Source: Ceratotherium simum simum
Lineage: Eukaryota > Chordata > Mammalia > Perissodactyla > Rhinocerotidae
Assembly: GCF_000283155.1 (NCBI RefSeq)
Contig: NW_004454163.1
Coordinates: 28,221,395-28,285,394, forward strand
Length of the DNA: 64,000 nt
Direction of reading: 5' to 3'
Below are positions 12,040 through 24,444 of the stretch, piece by piece. Within the stretch, counting starts at the first letter, position 1, and each line of letters opens with the position of its first letter. The translations under genes were made by a program, and so were the position numbers. The notes under the pieces are model-generated. The model made no database searches. It was not told the origin of the DNA and was given only the letters and a program-made list of their open reading frames with translations.

Positions 12040-12216
12040 GGGGCTGGCCCCGTGGCTTAGTGGTTAAGTTCGGCCCACTCCACTTAGGTGGCCCCGGTTC
12101 AGTTCCCAGGCACAGACCTACACCACTCATCAGCCATGCTCTGGGGGCATCTCACATACACAACAGAGGAAGATCGGCACAGATGTTAACTCAGGGCTAA
12201 TATTCCTCAGCAAAGA
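12040..12216 (+). mobile_element. ERE SINE, short form
   Basis: 177-bp ERE starting GGGGCTGGCCCCGTGGCTTA and ending after a single GAAGATCGGCACAGATGTTA tail unit and an A-rich end. Exact 14-bp target-site duplication AAAAAGTATTCTCA (12026-12039 and 12217-12230). Confidence 0.95.
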
Positions 12217-12231
12217 AAAAAGTATTCTCAT

Positions 12232-12262
12232 TCTGTGTGTGTGAGTGTGTGTTTGTGTGTGA
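12232..12262 (+). repeat. TG/GTGA-rich microsatellite
   Basis: Imperfect TG repeat immediately after the ERE target-site duplication. Confidence 0.85.
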
Positions 12263-12270
12263 GTGAGAAA

Positions 12271-13584
12271 GAGAGAGAAAATTAGGTAACTTGAGTTATT
12301 CCTTAAGACTGAAAAATATTTTTGATTTTGCATATACTGTCATCTCCAGACTATCTCAGAGAGCTACTATATAAGAGCAAATATGAGCAAGTCCCTACAT
12401 CAAAACTAAACTATATGACAAAGAGGAACAGACAGAACATAAGTAAATGAAGGTCAAATGGGAAAAATGTAGGAACACACAATGAAAAAGCGAGGTTGAC
12501 CTATGTCAGGTCTCCCCATACAGCATGGGGAACCATGGGGCCTGAGTGAGAACAGCTCACTGGGCGGACCCACAAGTCAGAAGCCTACTCAGCAAGTGTG
12601 AGGCAGCTGGTGTTACTCCTCTCACCCCCTCCTCTCTCACACACGTTTCCCATACCCCTCGATCCAGTGATGGAGAAAACAGAGAAGAACTGAACCAGAG
12701 AGAACTGGCTGGTGGTCTTGAAGAGCTGGGGATATATAAATACCTGAAGAACTGGGTGGCTGGGCCTCAACAGAACCCTTGTGAGAGACCATCCAAGCTC
12801 AGATGTTTCCAGAACCCCTTGGCTGATGGTTTTGTAAACCTAGGTATCAGCAGCTAGGACTGGGCAACTTTTGCTACCTACAAACCAGTTCAGCTAGTGA
12901 TGGGGCAACCTCCACCACAGCCCAGAACTTGCCTTTGAACAAGGCCTGACTGGTCAGGCCCCATTTACTGTCCTCTCCTCTTTCATCTCTTGACTTCTTC
13001 AGCCAAGCTTAGCACCCTCAGAGATGCCCAGGTTAGAGCTGTGAGAATCTTACACTAACTGCTTTCATTTGCCGATATTGCTTAAATCTATGTCTGATCT
13101 CTCTTGACACATACTTGAAATTAACTGCAGGAATTTCAACACAGGGGAAAGAAGAGTGCCTGAGAAGTAGACAACTCAAAGTGGTCCATCAAGACTGTTT
13201 TTATAAAGCTCAATGTGTTTTCCTAAGAGTGGACAGGGAGCATCCTATAAAGTAAAGCACACTACCACTGTTTGGTTTATAAGACACTGGAAACTTCAGG
13301 AAACTTCTATCCTTCCCTGTACCTTCCAGAGAAGAGTAGCCACCAGGAGATCTGTGCACTGCCCCTTTGGTCATGTCTCTGGGCTTGGCCCCTCCAGTCC
13401 CTACTGGGCCTTCCTCAGGCAGCTACATAAGCCCAGAAAATACACTCCACGTGTCCAACAACCTGAGACACGGTGTATGTTCAACAATTGATATAGATTG
13501 AAATGCAAGACAAAATCCAATCTGGCCCTCCTCAAATTTACCAAAAAGAAAAACAGTCCTTTATAAGCTAAGGCTTCATGCAAA
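12271..13584. other. Unassigned intronic sequence
   Basis: No gene found. The region 12500-13060 has the mixed C-rich character of some LTR sequences, but I cannot match it to a family. Confidence 0.45.
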
Positions 13585-13790
13585 ATAGTGGCTACTGCTA
13601 ATAGAGCACTTTAATAATACTTTACACACATTAGCTTATTTCATCCTCCTAACAATCACTTTACAGATGGGGAAACTAGGCCTGAGAGGTTAAGGGGCCC
13701 CACTGCCCTTGTAACTAGCGAGTTACCGCGTCTGGATTCAACCCACATCTTGCTGATTCCAAAGCACATGCTGTTTCAACCAACTCAGCT
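13585..13790 (-). mobile_element. MIR SINE
   Basis: Reverse-orientation MIR: ACTTTACAGATGGGGAAACT followed by GAGAGGTTAAGG and a CTGGATTCAACCCA block, the complement of the MIR core. An ancient mammal-wide SINE. Confidence 0.8.
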
Positions 13791-16700
13791 ACCATTGGAT
13801 TTTAGTGGAACACACACCCTTCCATTCCTTTCTCACAACAGAGAAAAGGGGTGGCTCATAAACCTAAACCCTCATAGGGCACATGCTCAGAGGCAGGGTC
13901 CATTCCAGTCTAGCTGTGGAGCTCTAAGAGGGACTAAGCCAAGGCCGCTGTCAAGGAGCTCAGAGCACTGTCCAATGGTAGGAAGTAACCACAAAAGGGT
14001 GGCTTTGAGGGGCACGCGGGAAAGGGGGGAGGGAGCTCATTGTCAACTTACTCTGGCACCACTTTGGGAGGTGGGGGGAGCCATCTTTATCCAGCCGTGG
14101 AGCCACCTCCCCTCTCTTCCTCTTCTGCATGGTTATCCCAGCTTCGAGGCCATAGCAGTGATTTGAAATATGGCAGAATCCATAAACTACTTCTCAGAGA
14201 AAAGCTTCTGCCCACAGGACCAAAAAAAGTCCCATAGAATTATCTAAGAGTTTAATTTAAAAAACAAAACAGATGCACAGCAGTAGAGGCCAGCTTCCAG
14301 GGTCCACCCCTGCCTGGACACCACGCTGAGTGGGATGGTGAGGCACCAAGCCCAGCGCACCCACAGGGCAGAAGCCAAGCTCTCCACTCAAAAAAAACAA
14401 AAGCCTTCAAAACTCTACAGAGGGCCCCCTTCCCTCCCCAGGATCCCACATGTGAGGGATGTTTAACCTCCTGCTCTCTTCAGCTTTATCATCCCATGGG
14501 AAACCTAATGTGATGGGGTTCAGAAAGCTTCCGACACGTTAAAAGCTGCCTAATCCTTTTAGTGTAAGAGCTAATCGTTTCAGAGAAAACTTCAGCACCA
14601 GCTTACACTAAGTGCCATTTCCTCTGAAGTTATTATCCCAGCTGGAATTTGAATGTTCAAAGCACTTCTGATGCCCTGAGAAAGCTTCCCAAACATTCAA
14701 GAACTGCACTTCTCCCTCTAACCCATTCTCTGCTTCGATCTTACAGTCAGCCCTCTTGGCTACTGAGCATCTCTGTTGATTACAGTTCCTCTACTCCCAC
14801 TGCTTTGCAGGTCCCACCTGAAGGCATATTCCCATCTTCCCACCCAAACCGCACCTGGGACAGTGACTCAGAAGTCAGAAACAGAGTTAGCCCTCAGTGG
14901 TCAAGAAGCAGCAGGAACAGATGAATTATAAGGAACCAAAGATTCTCTTCTTGTGCACAAGGAGCAGCCACAGAACCTCCAGGAACAAAAAGACTTGAGT
15001 GTCGCTCCAGAAAATACAGCACATAAAGGTTAAGGTGAATTTCCCAAGAGTTTAAGAATGAACAGTTTCCAGGCCATGGCCAGCTAATGAATCTGGATAT
15101 TGGGTGGGATTTCTTAACCTCACCCCAAATGGTAACGACCATTTTACTCTATTCTTTTTCAACAAAGGCATCAACAGAAGCAGCCAAGCCCAGGCTACAG
15201 AAAGAAAAGGACCTAGGCTCCCACCGACTACACTGTGTTCCGGGGGAAATGTCCAGCTGCTCAGGTAATTCTCCTTTGGACGATGAAGCAAATCTAGGCA
15301 GAGGAGCTGCAGGCATTGGGGTTTGCTGCAAGTGTTCAAAAACAAGTGCATACACTGCCTTGCAAGGAAACAAAAACCAGGCATTTCAGAGTGAAAAACT
15401 ACCCCAACCTTTTCTGGACAGGTTTTGCCAAGAGTGCATGCTGAATGCTGGTTCTTTCCTTTAGACTGAGTTTACGTTCTTTCTTTAAGTGCATAGGCTG
15501 GTAGTCATTCATAGAACTAAACTGAGATGTCTCTACACTGTTCGTTTTTTTCTGAGAATCAAAGATTGTGTTAGCAATGGCTCAGGATCCTTTAGCAAGG
15601 ATCTTTTCTGCGATGCAGAGTGACTGACAGGCTAATCTCCTGCAGCTCTAAGTATGGCATTTTTCTAGGCAGGACCTTCGAGGAAAAGGGAGGCGGGGTA
15701 GAAAGTACACAATTTATAGAGCGTAGCTAGTGACATCACCATGAGTCTTCAGGCTTGAGCCCAAGACGTGGGACCCATCTTATAGCGCATGTAAATTTCA
15801 GCTTTGGGGAAACAAAATGAAAAGCTAGTGCTATCGTTTATATAATATACCTGTCCCAGGAGTCTCCGCCTTGGAACAAAGAATCAAGGAAAATCAGCCC
15901 TCTTCCATCACTGATAGGTCCGAACAAGTTACAAGGACCCCAGCTGAATCTCTGTTGACAGGTGTTGCCCGTCAGCAGCAGCAATGGGTCTCTTTCTGTC
16001 ACGCAGGCAAAGGTCTAGCCTGAGGCAGAAGGACAATGGGATAGTTAGGTTCTTTCTACCTCCTTTGTTTCTATGATCAGTAAAGGTAACACACAACAAA
16101 CTCCCTTTTGCTTTTTAAAATGCGAAATCTATAGCCCAGAATAAAATGCTATAACCCTCTAATAAAGCTTGGGTCCATAAAAATAACATTTTGTGACAGT
16201 AGAGGGCAAAGCAAGAAAGAGAAGCTGCCACTGTCATCCTACTCGGACTCGGAACCAAGTGAGAAAGACACTGCTCCAGGTACAGAAAGGAATTTCAGTT
16301 CCAGTATAGTTTGATGCCAAACCCACGGTCAAGAAGCTTTTATAAAAAAGTCACTGAAAAGCAAGCAGCGTCAGACTGCTCTAACCATTTCACTACTCAG
16401 CTCCTCTCTCACCCACCACGTTGCCAAAAAAAATCATGCAGTTGTGGCATAAGCCTGGACAAAACATTCCCACTGACACCTTACTCTTTCCTCCAGCTCT
16501 CTCAAAGAATGACATTGTTCTTGCTCCCAAGCCCACAGAGCCGGCAAACATCCCTCCTGTCCCCAGGGGCCTGGTGAGACCCAAACTAGGCTTTTCATAG
16601 GCACCCTGAACACAGCTGAGGGTCACTCCTTCAAGAATGGAGACGTCAAAACTCTTCCCATCCAATTAAAGGTAACCTTAAAAAGGTGACCAGATTAAGT

Positions 16701-16802
16701 CCACCTGCTTAAGGAAACCAATATATTTGAGGGCTCATCCCTTTATCTCAATAGAAAACCATTAACAAATCACATAGCTTAAAGATTTCTATCTGGAGTG
16801 CT
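13791..16802. other. Repeat-poor unassigned intronic sequence
   Basis: 3 kb in which I recognise no transposable element, gene or RNA. Several G+C-moderate stretches lack stop codons by chance in more than one frame, but no splice-bounded homologous exon was seen. Confidence 0.45.
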
Positions 16803-16926
16803 TACACAGTGCTAAATACAGTACTACGTGCTTTTCACTCATTCTGCCAATTTTTTCCTCTCAACAATCCTATGAGATTAGTACCATTAGTTCTACTTCA
16901 CAGATAAGGAATCTAAAGCTTAGAGA
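16803..16926 (-). mobile_element. MIR SINE, first part (split by ERE)
   Basis: CAACAATCCTATGAGATTAG and TTCACAGATAAGGAATCTAA are complement-strand MIR. It continues after the ERE at 17155. Confidence 0.75.
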
Positions 16927-17141
16927 GGGCCGGGCCCGTGGCTTAGCAGTTAAGTACGCGCGCTCCGCTGCTGGCGGCCCATGTTCGGATCCCGGGCGCA
17001 CACCGATGCACCGCTTCTCCGGCCATGCTGAGGCCGCGTCCCACATACAGCAACTAGAAGGATGTGCAACTATGACATACAACTATCTACTGGGGCTTTG
17101 GGGGGAAAAAATAAATAAATAAAATTATTAAAAAAATAAAA
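16927..17141 (+). mobile_element. ERE SINE, ACTATCTACTGGGG subtype
   Basis: Head GGGCCGGGCCCGTGGCTTAG, B-box-like GTTCGGATCCCGGG, then CAACTATCTACTGGGGCTTT and an AAATAAATAAAATT tail. The exact 13-bp duplication TAAAGCTTAGAGA (16914-16926 and 17142-17154) shows it landed inside a MIR. Confidence 0.95.
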
Positions 17142-17154
17142 TAAAGCTTAGAGA

Positions 17155-17240
17155 AATTAAGAAAATTGCCCAAGGTCATCCAATAAGCCCCCAAATTCAT
17201 TCTCAACATGAGTGCTGCTCTATGCTCCCAAGGTAAGGGA
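17155..17240 (-). mobile_element. MIR SINE, second part
   Basis: AATTGCCCAAGGTCATCCAA is the complement of the MIR core, continuing the MIR interrupted by the ERE. Confidence 0.7.
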
Positions 17241-17586
17241 ACCCACGCTGACAGTGAAGGGTGAAGAAATTGGGAACCAGGCAGAGTACTGCTTTTCACT
17301 GGGCTCATCTTATTATAATTCAAAATTGAATATGTGTCAATATAGTTACTATCCAATTTTATACTGATCCCTCTGATAAGGAGAAAATAGGAAATCATAT
17401 CAGAAGTGAATTATTTGATGACTACCATGTTACAAAATTTAAATGCTTATAATCAACACATCATAAGCAAAAATGTCAGCTCAATAAGGAATATTAATAC
17501 ATAAAACTGCTGATTCCAGAGGTCATATATGTAGTCAGAAGGCTTTAGACATTGCTAAAACAGCACATTAAAGACAAAGAAGTATA

Positions 17587-17797
17587 GGGCTGGCCCCGTG
17601 GCTTAGCGGTTAAGTGCGCGCGCTCTGCTGCTGGCAGCCCGGGTTCGGATCCCGGGCCACACAGACGTGCTGCTTCTCCGGCCATGCTGAGGCCACGTCC
17701 CACATACAGCACCTAGAAGGATGTGCAGCTATGACATACAACTATCTACTGGGGTTTTGGGAGAAATAAATAAATAAAATTATTTAAAAAAAAAAAA
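17587..17797 (+). mobile_element. ERE SINE, ACTATCTACTGGGG subtype
   Basis: Very similar to the copy at 16927 and in the same orientation. Head GGGCTGGCCCCGTGGCTTAG, intact-looking A and B boxes, tail AATAAATAAAATTATT plus poly-A. Near-identical target-site duplications: AGACAAAGAAGTATA (17572-17586) and AGACAGAAGTATA (17798-17810). Confidence 0.95.
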
Positions 17798-18119
17798 AGA
17801 CAGAAGTATAATTCACTGGTTTAAAACTAGGCTGGAAAAAATGGTTAGCATTATAACTACTGACAACAGTTAAAAACACATTTTATTCTGTTTGATGGCT
17901 GAGTACTGATGGAATAAACAGTGAAGAAGGAAAACACTGTGCATATCCAGCACTAACAAGATTTTTGCTTTTTCTTCTGAGCACAAATTATTTCTCTCTG
18001 GCCAACTGGTATCAAGCCACGTATGGTAGAAATGAAGGAAGAAAGAAAATGTTCACATGACACAAAAGCTTACACAGCACGTGTTTTGCATGGGCGTGTG
18101 GTGTGTGTGGAAGCAACAT

Positions 18120-18303
18120 GGCGTTTGTGAGAAGAATATTTGGAACATGGGCCAAAAGGCCCAGAGTAGACCCTGAAAGGCCACTACCCAGATGTGTGAC
18201 CGCAGGCAGTCCCTCCTAGGGTTTCAACATCATCATCCGAGAAGAGAAGGAGCTTGACCGTGAGGAGGTGGTCTCCTCTAAAATTCCAGAATTCTGTGTC
18301 ACA
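18120..18303 (+). mobile_element. Probable MIR-family SINE
   Basis: GTGTGACCGCAGGCAGTCCC followed by a CATCATCATCC run and CCAGAATTCTGTGTCAC fits a MIR-type core and 3' part. Divergent; medium certainty. Confidence 0.5.
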
Positions 18304-18572
18304 TTTTTAGATAATGTTAGTTGGTGACTGCAACATTGATGGGTTCCATTCAATGAAGAAATTCCAGGACCAAGTCTGCCGCCGGGGTTGGTAGGAAAGC
18401 CAGTCCCCAAGCACAGCTCCGCAAGACTGGTCACCCATTGGGAGCAACGTGAGGGAAATCAAGGAAGTCGAGGCTGAGCCACTGAGCAGAAAGAAGGCAG
18501 GTGCCATGAGGCGACAGGAGACAAGTTTCAAGGACTTGTTGAAAAACAAATTGAAGAGAAAGTCTCCTGGCC

Positions 18573-18785
18573 ACTTTTCAGTAAAGGGCTATATAGTAAG
18601 TCTTTTAGGCTTTATGGCTCATACGGTCTCTGCTCTGTTGAGCAAATACTCAATTCTCCAGGTGTAGCAGGAAAGCAGCCACAGACAACATGTAAAGAAA
18701 TGGGTGCGGTTACATTCCAATAAAACTTGATTTACAAAATTAGGCAGCAGCTAGATTCAGCACATGAGCTGTTTGCCAAGTCCTG
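18573..18785 (+). mobile_element. hAT-Charlie-type DNA transposon fragment
   Basis: CAGTAAAGGGCTATATAGTA, TTAGGCTTTATGGCTCATAC, GGAAAGCAGCCACAGACAAC and CCAATAAAACTTGATTTACA match a widespread non-autonomous hAT repeat. Exact subfamily not named. A divergent relative lies at 44138-44320. Confidence 0.75.
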
Positions 18786-20789
18786 AGATAGAAGATGATT
18801 CCTCTGAGTCAAAACATCCCACAAAACGGTGGTGGGGCCGCAGAGAGCCCATAGGCCACACCTGCTGGCCAAAGCCCGTCTCCACTAGGTCTCTCTAAGG
18901 ACTGCCACTCAGCCAGACATTAAAGCCCCACTTGAACACGCCAAGAACGAACATACCACTACTCAGAAAGCAAAGAACACCACGTTCATTTTTTATGAAG
19001 CCTGATAGCAAGTCTGAGATGTTTTCACAAAGCTGTAAGCAATCTGGTCTGGCGATTTATTCCAAATGTTGACTCGACTCTGAATGTGGTGCCCATGGTT
19101 ACAGAACATGAGGGGGTGGTGGGAGGAAAAGGCAGGGAAGATGAAGTACCCTAAATAATTTCTACTTTAGAGTCATTCAAAAAGACTGATGACCATTCCC
19201 AAGGAAGTGAACTTACACACTATAATTTTACAGTTAGATTTTCAACGAGCAGGTTCATTTCAAGTGAATCAGAGAGACGAGCGTTCATTTCAACAAGATG
19301 GGGCAGGATTTCAGAGGACACAATAGTGAAATTCTTATACTTAATAAAAAAGAAAGCCAATTATATCTTGTACCACTTAAACACTATAGAAGAATTTTTA
19401 AAAACTCTACAAAGTGTTCATGGTTGTGGCCCATTTCACTGTAGAACATTTGAAAGTATTTTAAATTATATTAAATCTCAGGAGAGCAACTGACTACTTG
19501 AAGACTAAATTATTTTCTTGGGTATTTGGTAACTGCTAGTTTTCAATATAGGGAAGGTTAATTTACCTCCCAGAGAGCCACTGCTTTAAACTGGTTTTAA
19601 CCAAGGGCGAATTTAAAGACTCGGCTCTGAGGACATGAATTCCAGGCCGTTTTAGTTCTTGATGGTCAAACACAGCATCTGGGCCTAATTATTCACACGT
19701 GTATCTAGTGGGCAATTATTTGGCTAACTAATATTTTAAGAGGTCAGTATTTTTAGTGATGGAGTTGTAAATACAAGGCTTATTATTTTGTCTCAAGAAC
19801 AAAGTTTCTTATATACAAAATGCTAAATTCACAGGCTTCCCTACTATAGAAAATACTTTAGGTTCAGTATTATTTTTATATTAATGTGACCATTAGTTTT
19901 AGTTAGAGTGTAGAGAGGGTCAAAAGCATCTATCTCTGGGTGCTTTAGCACCCAGAGGCCACCAATGTAATCTGCTATTAGCTTAAGCCCAGAGATCCTA
20001 AAAGGCAGAAAAAAACTATTACAAGATGAATCTAAAGTCTCAAAAGATTTACTGGCTTCACAGATCATTCCCTGGGGCAACAGGAAGGACAGGCCAGGGC
20101 CCCAGAATGTCTCCACCGCTTGTCTTTCACAGCCTGAAATTCTACCTTGAGCCTTCCACTGTCTCAGTCCTATTATCTCTAAAAGTTCCATATAGAAATG
20201 AACTTACTTTCAAAAGCCACCAATCACATACTTATGTTGCAACACAAAGCAGTTCAGATTTAGCCAAGTTACCTAGCAAAGCATCCAGAGAATAAGACTT
20301 ATGACAGGTTTGTATGTGAGTGGAAGGGAAGGTGTTAAAGCTTGGAGGAACATCAGGGACAGAGAGGCTATTCTGTAGTGATGGGTGCTGAACAGCCAGG
20401 GAATGCCAAGGAGATGAGTGAACTGAGAAGTGTTGAAAAAGAGAAGGGAGAGAGAAGAGAGACCCCAAGACACATGTCATTTTCTCAATTTGCATCCTAC
20501 CTGATCAGGGCAGGGCACGACAGGGCAGTTTTCTTTACATACAAAGCGCACCAACTCGCAGAATCCCCTTCAACAGAAAGGATGGCTTTCATTGATTCTT
20601 CGGGTTATTTGAGTTTCAGGATTACTGAAGACACCAGTCTTTAGGATTAACAACATAATCTGTTGTAAGATTATAACAATTTTTTTAAAGTCTGATGAAG
20701 AAATAGATACGCTCAAGGCCCTATATGACTTGGTTGTAAGGAGGCAACATGATAGCCACTGGAGGCAGGACATCAGGGAAGCTAGGAGT
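18786..20789. other. Unassigned intronic sequence
   Basis: 2 kb with no gene or recognisable repeat. Confidence 0.45.
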
Positions 20790-21003
20790 GTGGTCTCTGA
20801 AAGCAGATGGCCCAATTTTTAAACTACTCTGACACACAAAAGCTGTGTGACCTTTGGCAGGGTACCTAACTACTGTGTCACAGTTTACTCATCTGTAAAA
20901 CACAGACAGTAATATTACTTATCTCATATAGCTACTGTGAAGATTCAATGAGTTAAGACCTGTCGAGAGCATACCTGGCACATAGTCAGTACTCAATCAA
21001 CAT
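20790..21003 (+). mobile_element. MIR SINE
   Basis: Near full-length MIR: AAGCTGTGTGACCTTTGGCA, CATCTGTAAAACACAGACAG, and the 3' part GGCACATAGTCAGTACTCAA. Confidence 0.85.
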
Positions 21004-21493
21004 GACCCGATACTACCTACCCTTTACTGTAAATAATTATGTTCCACGAAACGAGATGTGATACTGAGGACTGTATTCAGAAAGGCTCAGCCAATTCCTG
21101 TTTCCATCAGCACCATCTTGTTGCCTATAACGCCACAAGTAATAATCTTTAAAAATAGAAAAGAAAAGCAACCCAAGGCCACACATACCACACGCTCCTT
21201 TGCATGGCTTCCACACACACCACAGAGCTGTCAGGGGTCACAAAATAGTGACTACAAGTACTCTGATCTCCTTGGAGAAAGGTTCCATGTAAACACCAAG
21301 GATTACGTTACTGGAGAAATTTATAAGGAAATGGGGCCTCCCACAATGAAATTGGAGCACCTTCCATAAATGCTCTTAATATGTTAAAAAAAAAATCAGG
21401 TAAATTCTTTTAACAGGAGCCAACTTTGAACATGAGAAGCCAGTACAGACACTGTTATAAAATCCAGCGACACAGATTTCTGAACGTGGCTTT

Positions 21494-21710
21494 TTTTTTT
21501 TTTTTAAAGATTTTATTTATTTTATTTTTCCCCCCAAAGCCCCCAGTGGATAGTTGTGTGTCGTAGCTGCACATCCTTCTAGTTGCTGTATGTGGGACTC
21601 GGCCTCAGGATGAACGGAGAAGTGGTGTCTCGATGCGCACCCGGGATCCGAACCCAGGCCACCAGCATCGCAGCGCGCGCACTTAACCACCAAGCCACAG
21701 GGCCGGCCCA
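21494..21710 (-). mobile_element. ERE SINE, ACTATCTACTGGGG subtype
   Basis: Reverse-orientation copy: a T-tract and AGATTTTATTTATTTTATTT tail on the left, and CCAAGCCACAGGGCCGGCCC head on the right. Exact 13-bp target-site duplication TGAACGTGGCTTT (21481-21493 and 21711-21723). It lies in the same orientation as CCBE1 transcription. Confidence 0.95.
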
Positions 21711-21723
21711 TGAACGTGGCTTT

Positions 21724-23624
21724 CTAATAACCAACTAATTCTTAAAAATACTGCTTTATGCCTTCTCTTGGGCATCAAAAAGTGGGGAAGTGGGCAGGCA
21801 GAAACTTACTCCCAGCATTTCTAAGAGTTTACAAGAAATGATTTGGTTGCACTTTTAGCAATTGTTATTCATTGCATGCCAGAACGAAAGAAAGAAAAAA
21901 TGACATGAACCAAAATCCATCAAGTCTATCTAGTGTGTAGCCAGAAAGGAGAACCATGCCAGGGATGTGCCTGAGCACAGTATCAGGATTTCTCGAGAGC
22001 CTGGGTCTCTGGAAACATGGCCAGGCCTGGCCACAGTGTCCACTGACACATGGCTGTGTCATATGTATACAGAGGAAATAGAAGGTCCGTTCTGAGTGGA
22101 CTGAAGCAGAAACTTTTCCCACTGCCAGCAAGGAGCTGCATGATCAAACACACGGATGCAAGTTTCCTGGACCACAGTTTGCTCAGCTGTAAAATGATAC
22201 GGTTGTACAGACAAAACAAGAGCACAGAGGTTCCTCCCAGTTCTAAATTTCTGTGACAGAGTCCCTTTATCCCTAGCACCTCCCTATGGAACATTTTCCT
22301 CTTCTCTCTCTGTGTCCTTAAGCTAGGTGAGAGACAATGCTTGAGTTTATCAGATCCCATGCATAATTCTCCAGATGTCCACTTCAGCAGCCTCTCTAGC
22401 ACTCAGGACCTCTGTATACAGTTATATAGCTTTGCCCTGCACAGGGACACCGAAATCCAGCCTGCACTCCCCTATGTATCAGCCTAGAAGAAGGGACGGC
22501 TTTTTCCCAATTCAAACGAAAGCATCCTACATCCTAGCTGCAGCCCTGCCCAGAAACATGAACCTTTTCACAAACACAAAGCACATAAAACTACCTAAGT
22601 AAGCAAATGATCATTCAGTCAACACATGAGGAAAAATAAATTAAATGCCCTTTAAAGAGAGACTGACTTCTTTTAGTGCCCAAATCTTCATATTTTACTC
22701 AGTCTTATTTATTAAGGAAAATAGGAGTTTAATATTTCATTCTCAGTGACTGTGACCCAATTTCTAAACACCAACTTCAGTTGCTCTTTTCAGAGTATTC
22801 TCCTTGCAATATTCTGGGTATGTTTGCACAAAGGGCAAAGCCCTTTTGAGCCTAAGATTAAGCATTTGGTGAATATAAACTATGTGAACCACACTATATA
22901 AATACTGTAGAAGTCCCCAGCTTTGACATTTCTGTATGTGTTCTTTTCACTGCTTCCTTCATAGAGAAGTTTATATACAATGTCCACCTAAGTGAAAGAC
23001 TCTGTCCCTATTTTCTGCCTCTACAAGCAATAAATGGAAACCTAACCCAATTTGTCTCTCCAAGATGAAGTAATCCAAAAATTCCTCCTAAAATGCTTTG
23101 AAAATTAGATTCACGGAAGTAATCAGCTGGAACTACTCTCTCATTGGAATAACTTCATAATTCTGTGGCCAAAAGATCACCCACAGATTTACAGATGCCA
23201 TTTTTTCCCAGATATCCCAATACCTAGCAGACTTGGGGACTAAGGGGAAATGCATAAATGCATACACATTTGTAAACTATTTCCTCCCATGACTACTCTA
23301 TGATCATCGATTGGGAATTTTTTTTGATGTGTATTTTTGCCCCTTGACCAAAGCTATTTTCCCTGGAGATGTTCCAACGATATACTGCTAAGACACTGCC
23401 ATTGTGGAATTCATCTGGAAAATTTTGCAACTTACAAAAACATCTCAGCCATCTAACGGGTGTCTCTATGGACCTGCAGATTGGAGACCAAAAACACACA
23501 GTAAATATTTTTGGTCTAGCACAAAAGGAGTTTGCGATGAGTGCAACTGAACTTATTTGTTTGTAATAACTTACTGAAGAAGTTAGGACACTTTGTTCAC
23601 ATCCACTGGGTTTGGGGGTTAAGC
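21724..23624. other. Mostly unassigned intronic sequence
   Basis: Apart from the MIR-like piece at 22165-22260, no gene or named repeat was seen. Confidence 0.45.
22165..22260 (+). mobile_element. MIR-like fragment
   Basis: CAGCTGTAAAATGATACGGT, then CCCAGTTCTAAATTTCTGTGA, resembles the 3' part of a MIR-related SINE. Confidence 0.45.
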
Positions 23625-23695
23625 ATCTGGAGAGTCAGACGTACACAGCGCCTGACTCAGTAGGGGCTCAATAAATATTTGTTGAAAGAATGAAA
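23625..23695 (+). mobile_element. L2/MIR 3'-end fragment
   Basis: CTCAATAAATATTTGTTGAAAGAATGAA is the shared 3' end of L2 LINEs. Confidence 0.6.
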
Positions 23696-23789
23696 GCTTC
23701 CAGTCTTGTACTCACTAGTTGCTGCCTTGATGCAAGACGTTGAAATCCTCAGAGCTTTACTTTCCACAGTTAAAGAAATGGGGCTCATA

Positions 23790-24442
23790 CAGTCAAGTCT
23801 CATTATTTACGGTAGTCGTGTTCTATAAGGTCGCCACAAACACTGAATTAGCGAATGCTGAGCCACTCTCCTAGGGGAGGTCCAGGGGTAGGGTTCCTGC
23901 GAGCCTGTGCTCACAACATTCTCATCAACTGATCAACACATGACCTTGTTTCATGCGTTTCTGTTTAAGGAAATCTTATTTAAAAAAATATTGATTCTTT
24001 AACATGGAAGTCACAATCAACACTGTAACTCATACCGGAACAAAGCTTACCTAACACATGTACTTTCTCCATAAGGCACATCACAGCCTTCTTGTGCTTA
24101 AGGCACTAGACAGCACTTCACCACTATGTTTGGGGGTGGTGTTCAACAGTGGAATCGCCAACAACAAAAAAAAACACGAAAATGTGAAAAACTTGGCGCT
24201 AAGTAGACCCCAAAAAAGGACGAGTGTTTACAGTATGAAAGCTGAAATAAGAAGGCAGAGCCTCACTTTGTTCGACCTCAGCTAGGAATTTGCACATCAG
24301 GACACTTGAATTTTTCACTGCTCTGCACGTATCTGTGAATGACCACGAAAGCCCCGCGAGTACTGATTTGAGAGTTACAAATCTACGTTAGCAAGCAGAT
24401 AACTTCGCAAATATGTAATCCACAAATAATGAGGATCTACTA
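23790..24442 (+). mobile_element. Tigger-like non-autonomous DNA transposon, near complete
   Basis: The terminal inverted repeats are CAGTCAAGTCTCATTATTT at the left and, reversed, (C)AGTAGATCCTCATTATTTG at the right. TA target duplications lie at 23788-23789 and 24443-24444. Internal sequence matches a mammalian MER element that I recall as Tigger-related, but I do not assign a subfamily. At 653 bp it has no intact transposase; the apparent short frames are chance. Confidence 0.8.
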
Positions 24443-24444
24443 TA

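Noticed and set aside
13750..14166. A 138-codon plus-strand frame in repeat-poor intron
   Set aside because: No recognisable motif, no splice-site context, and a second overlapping open frame is just as plausible; taken as chance.
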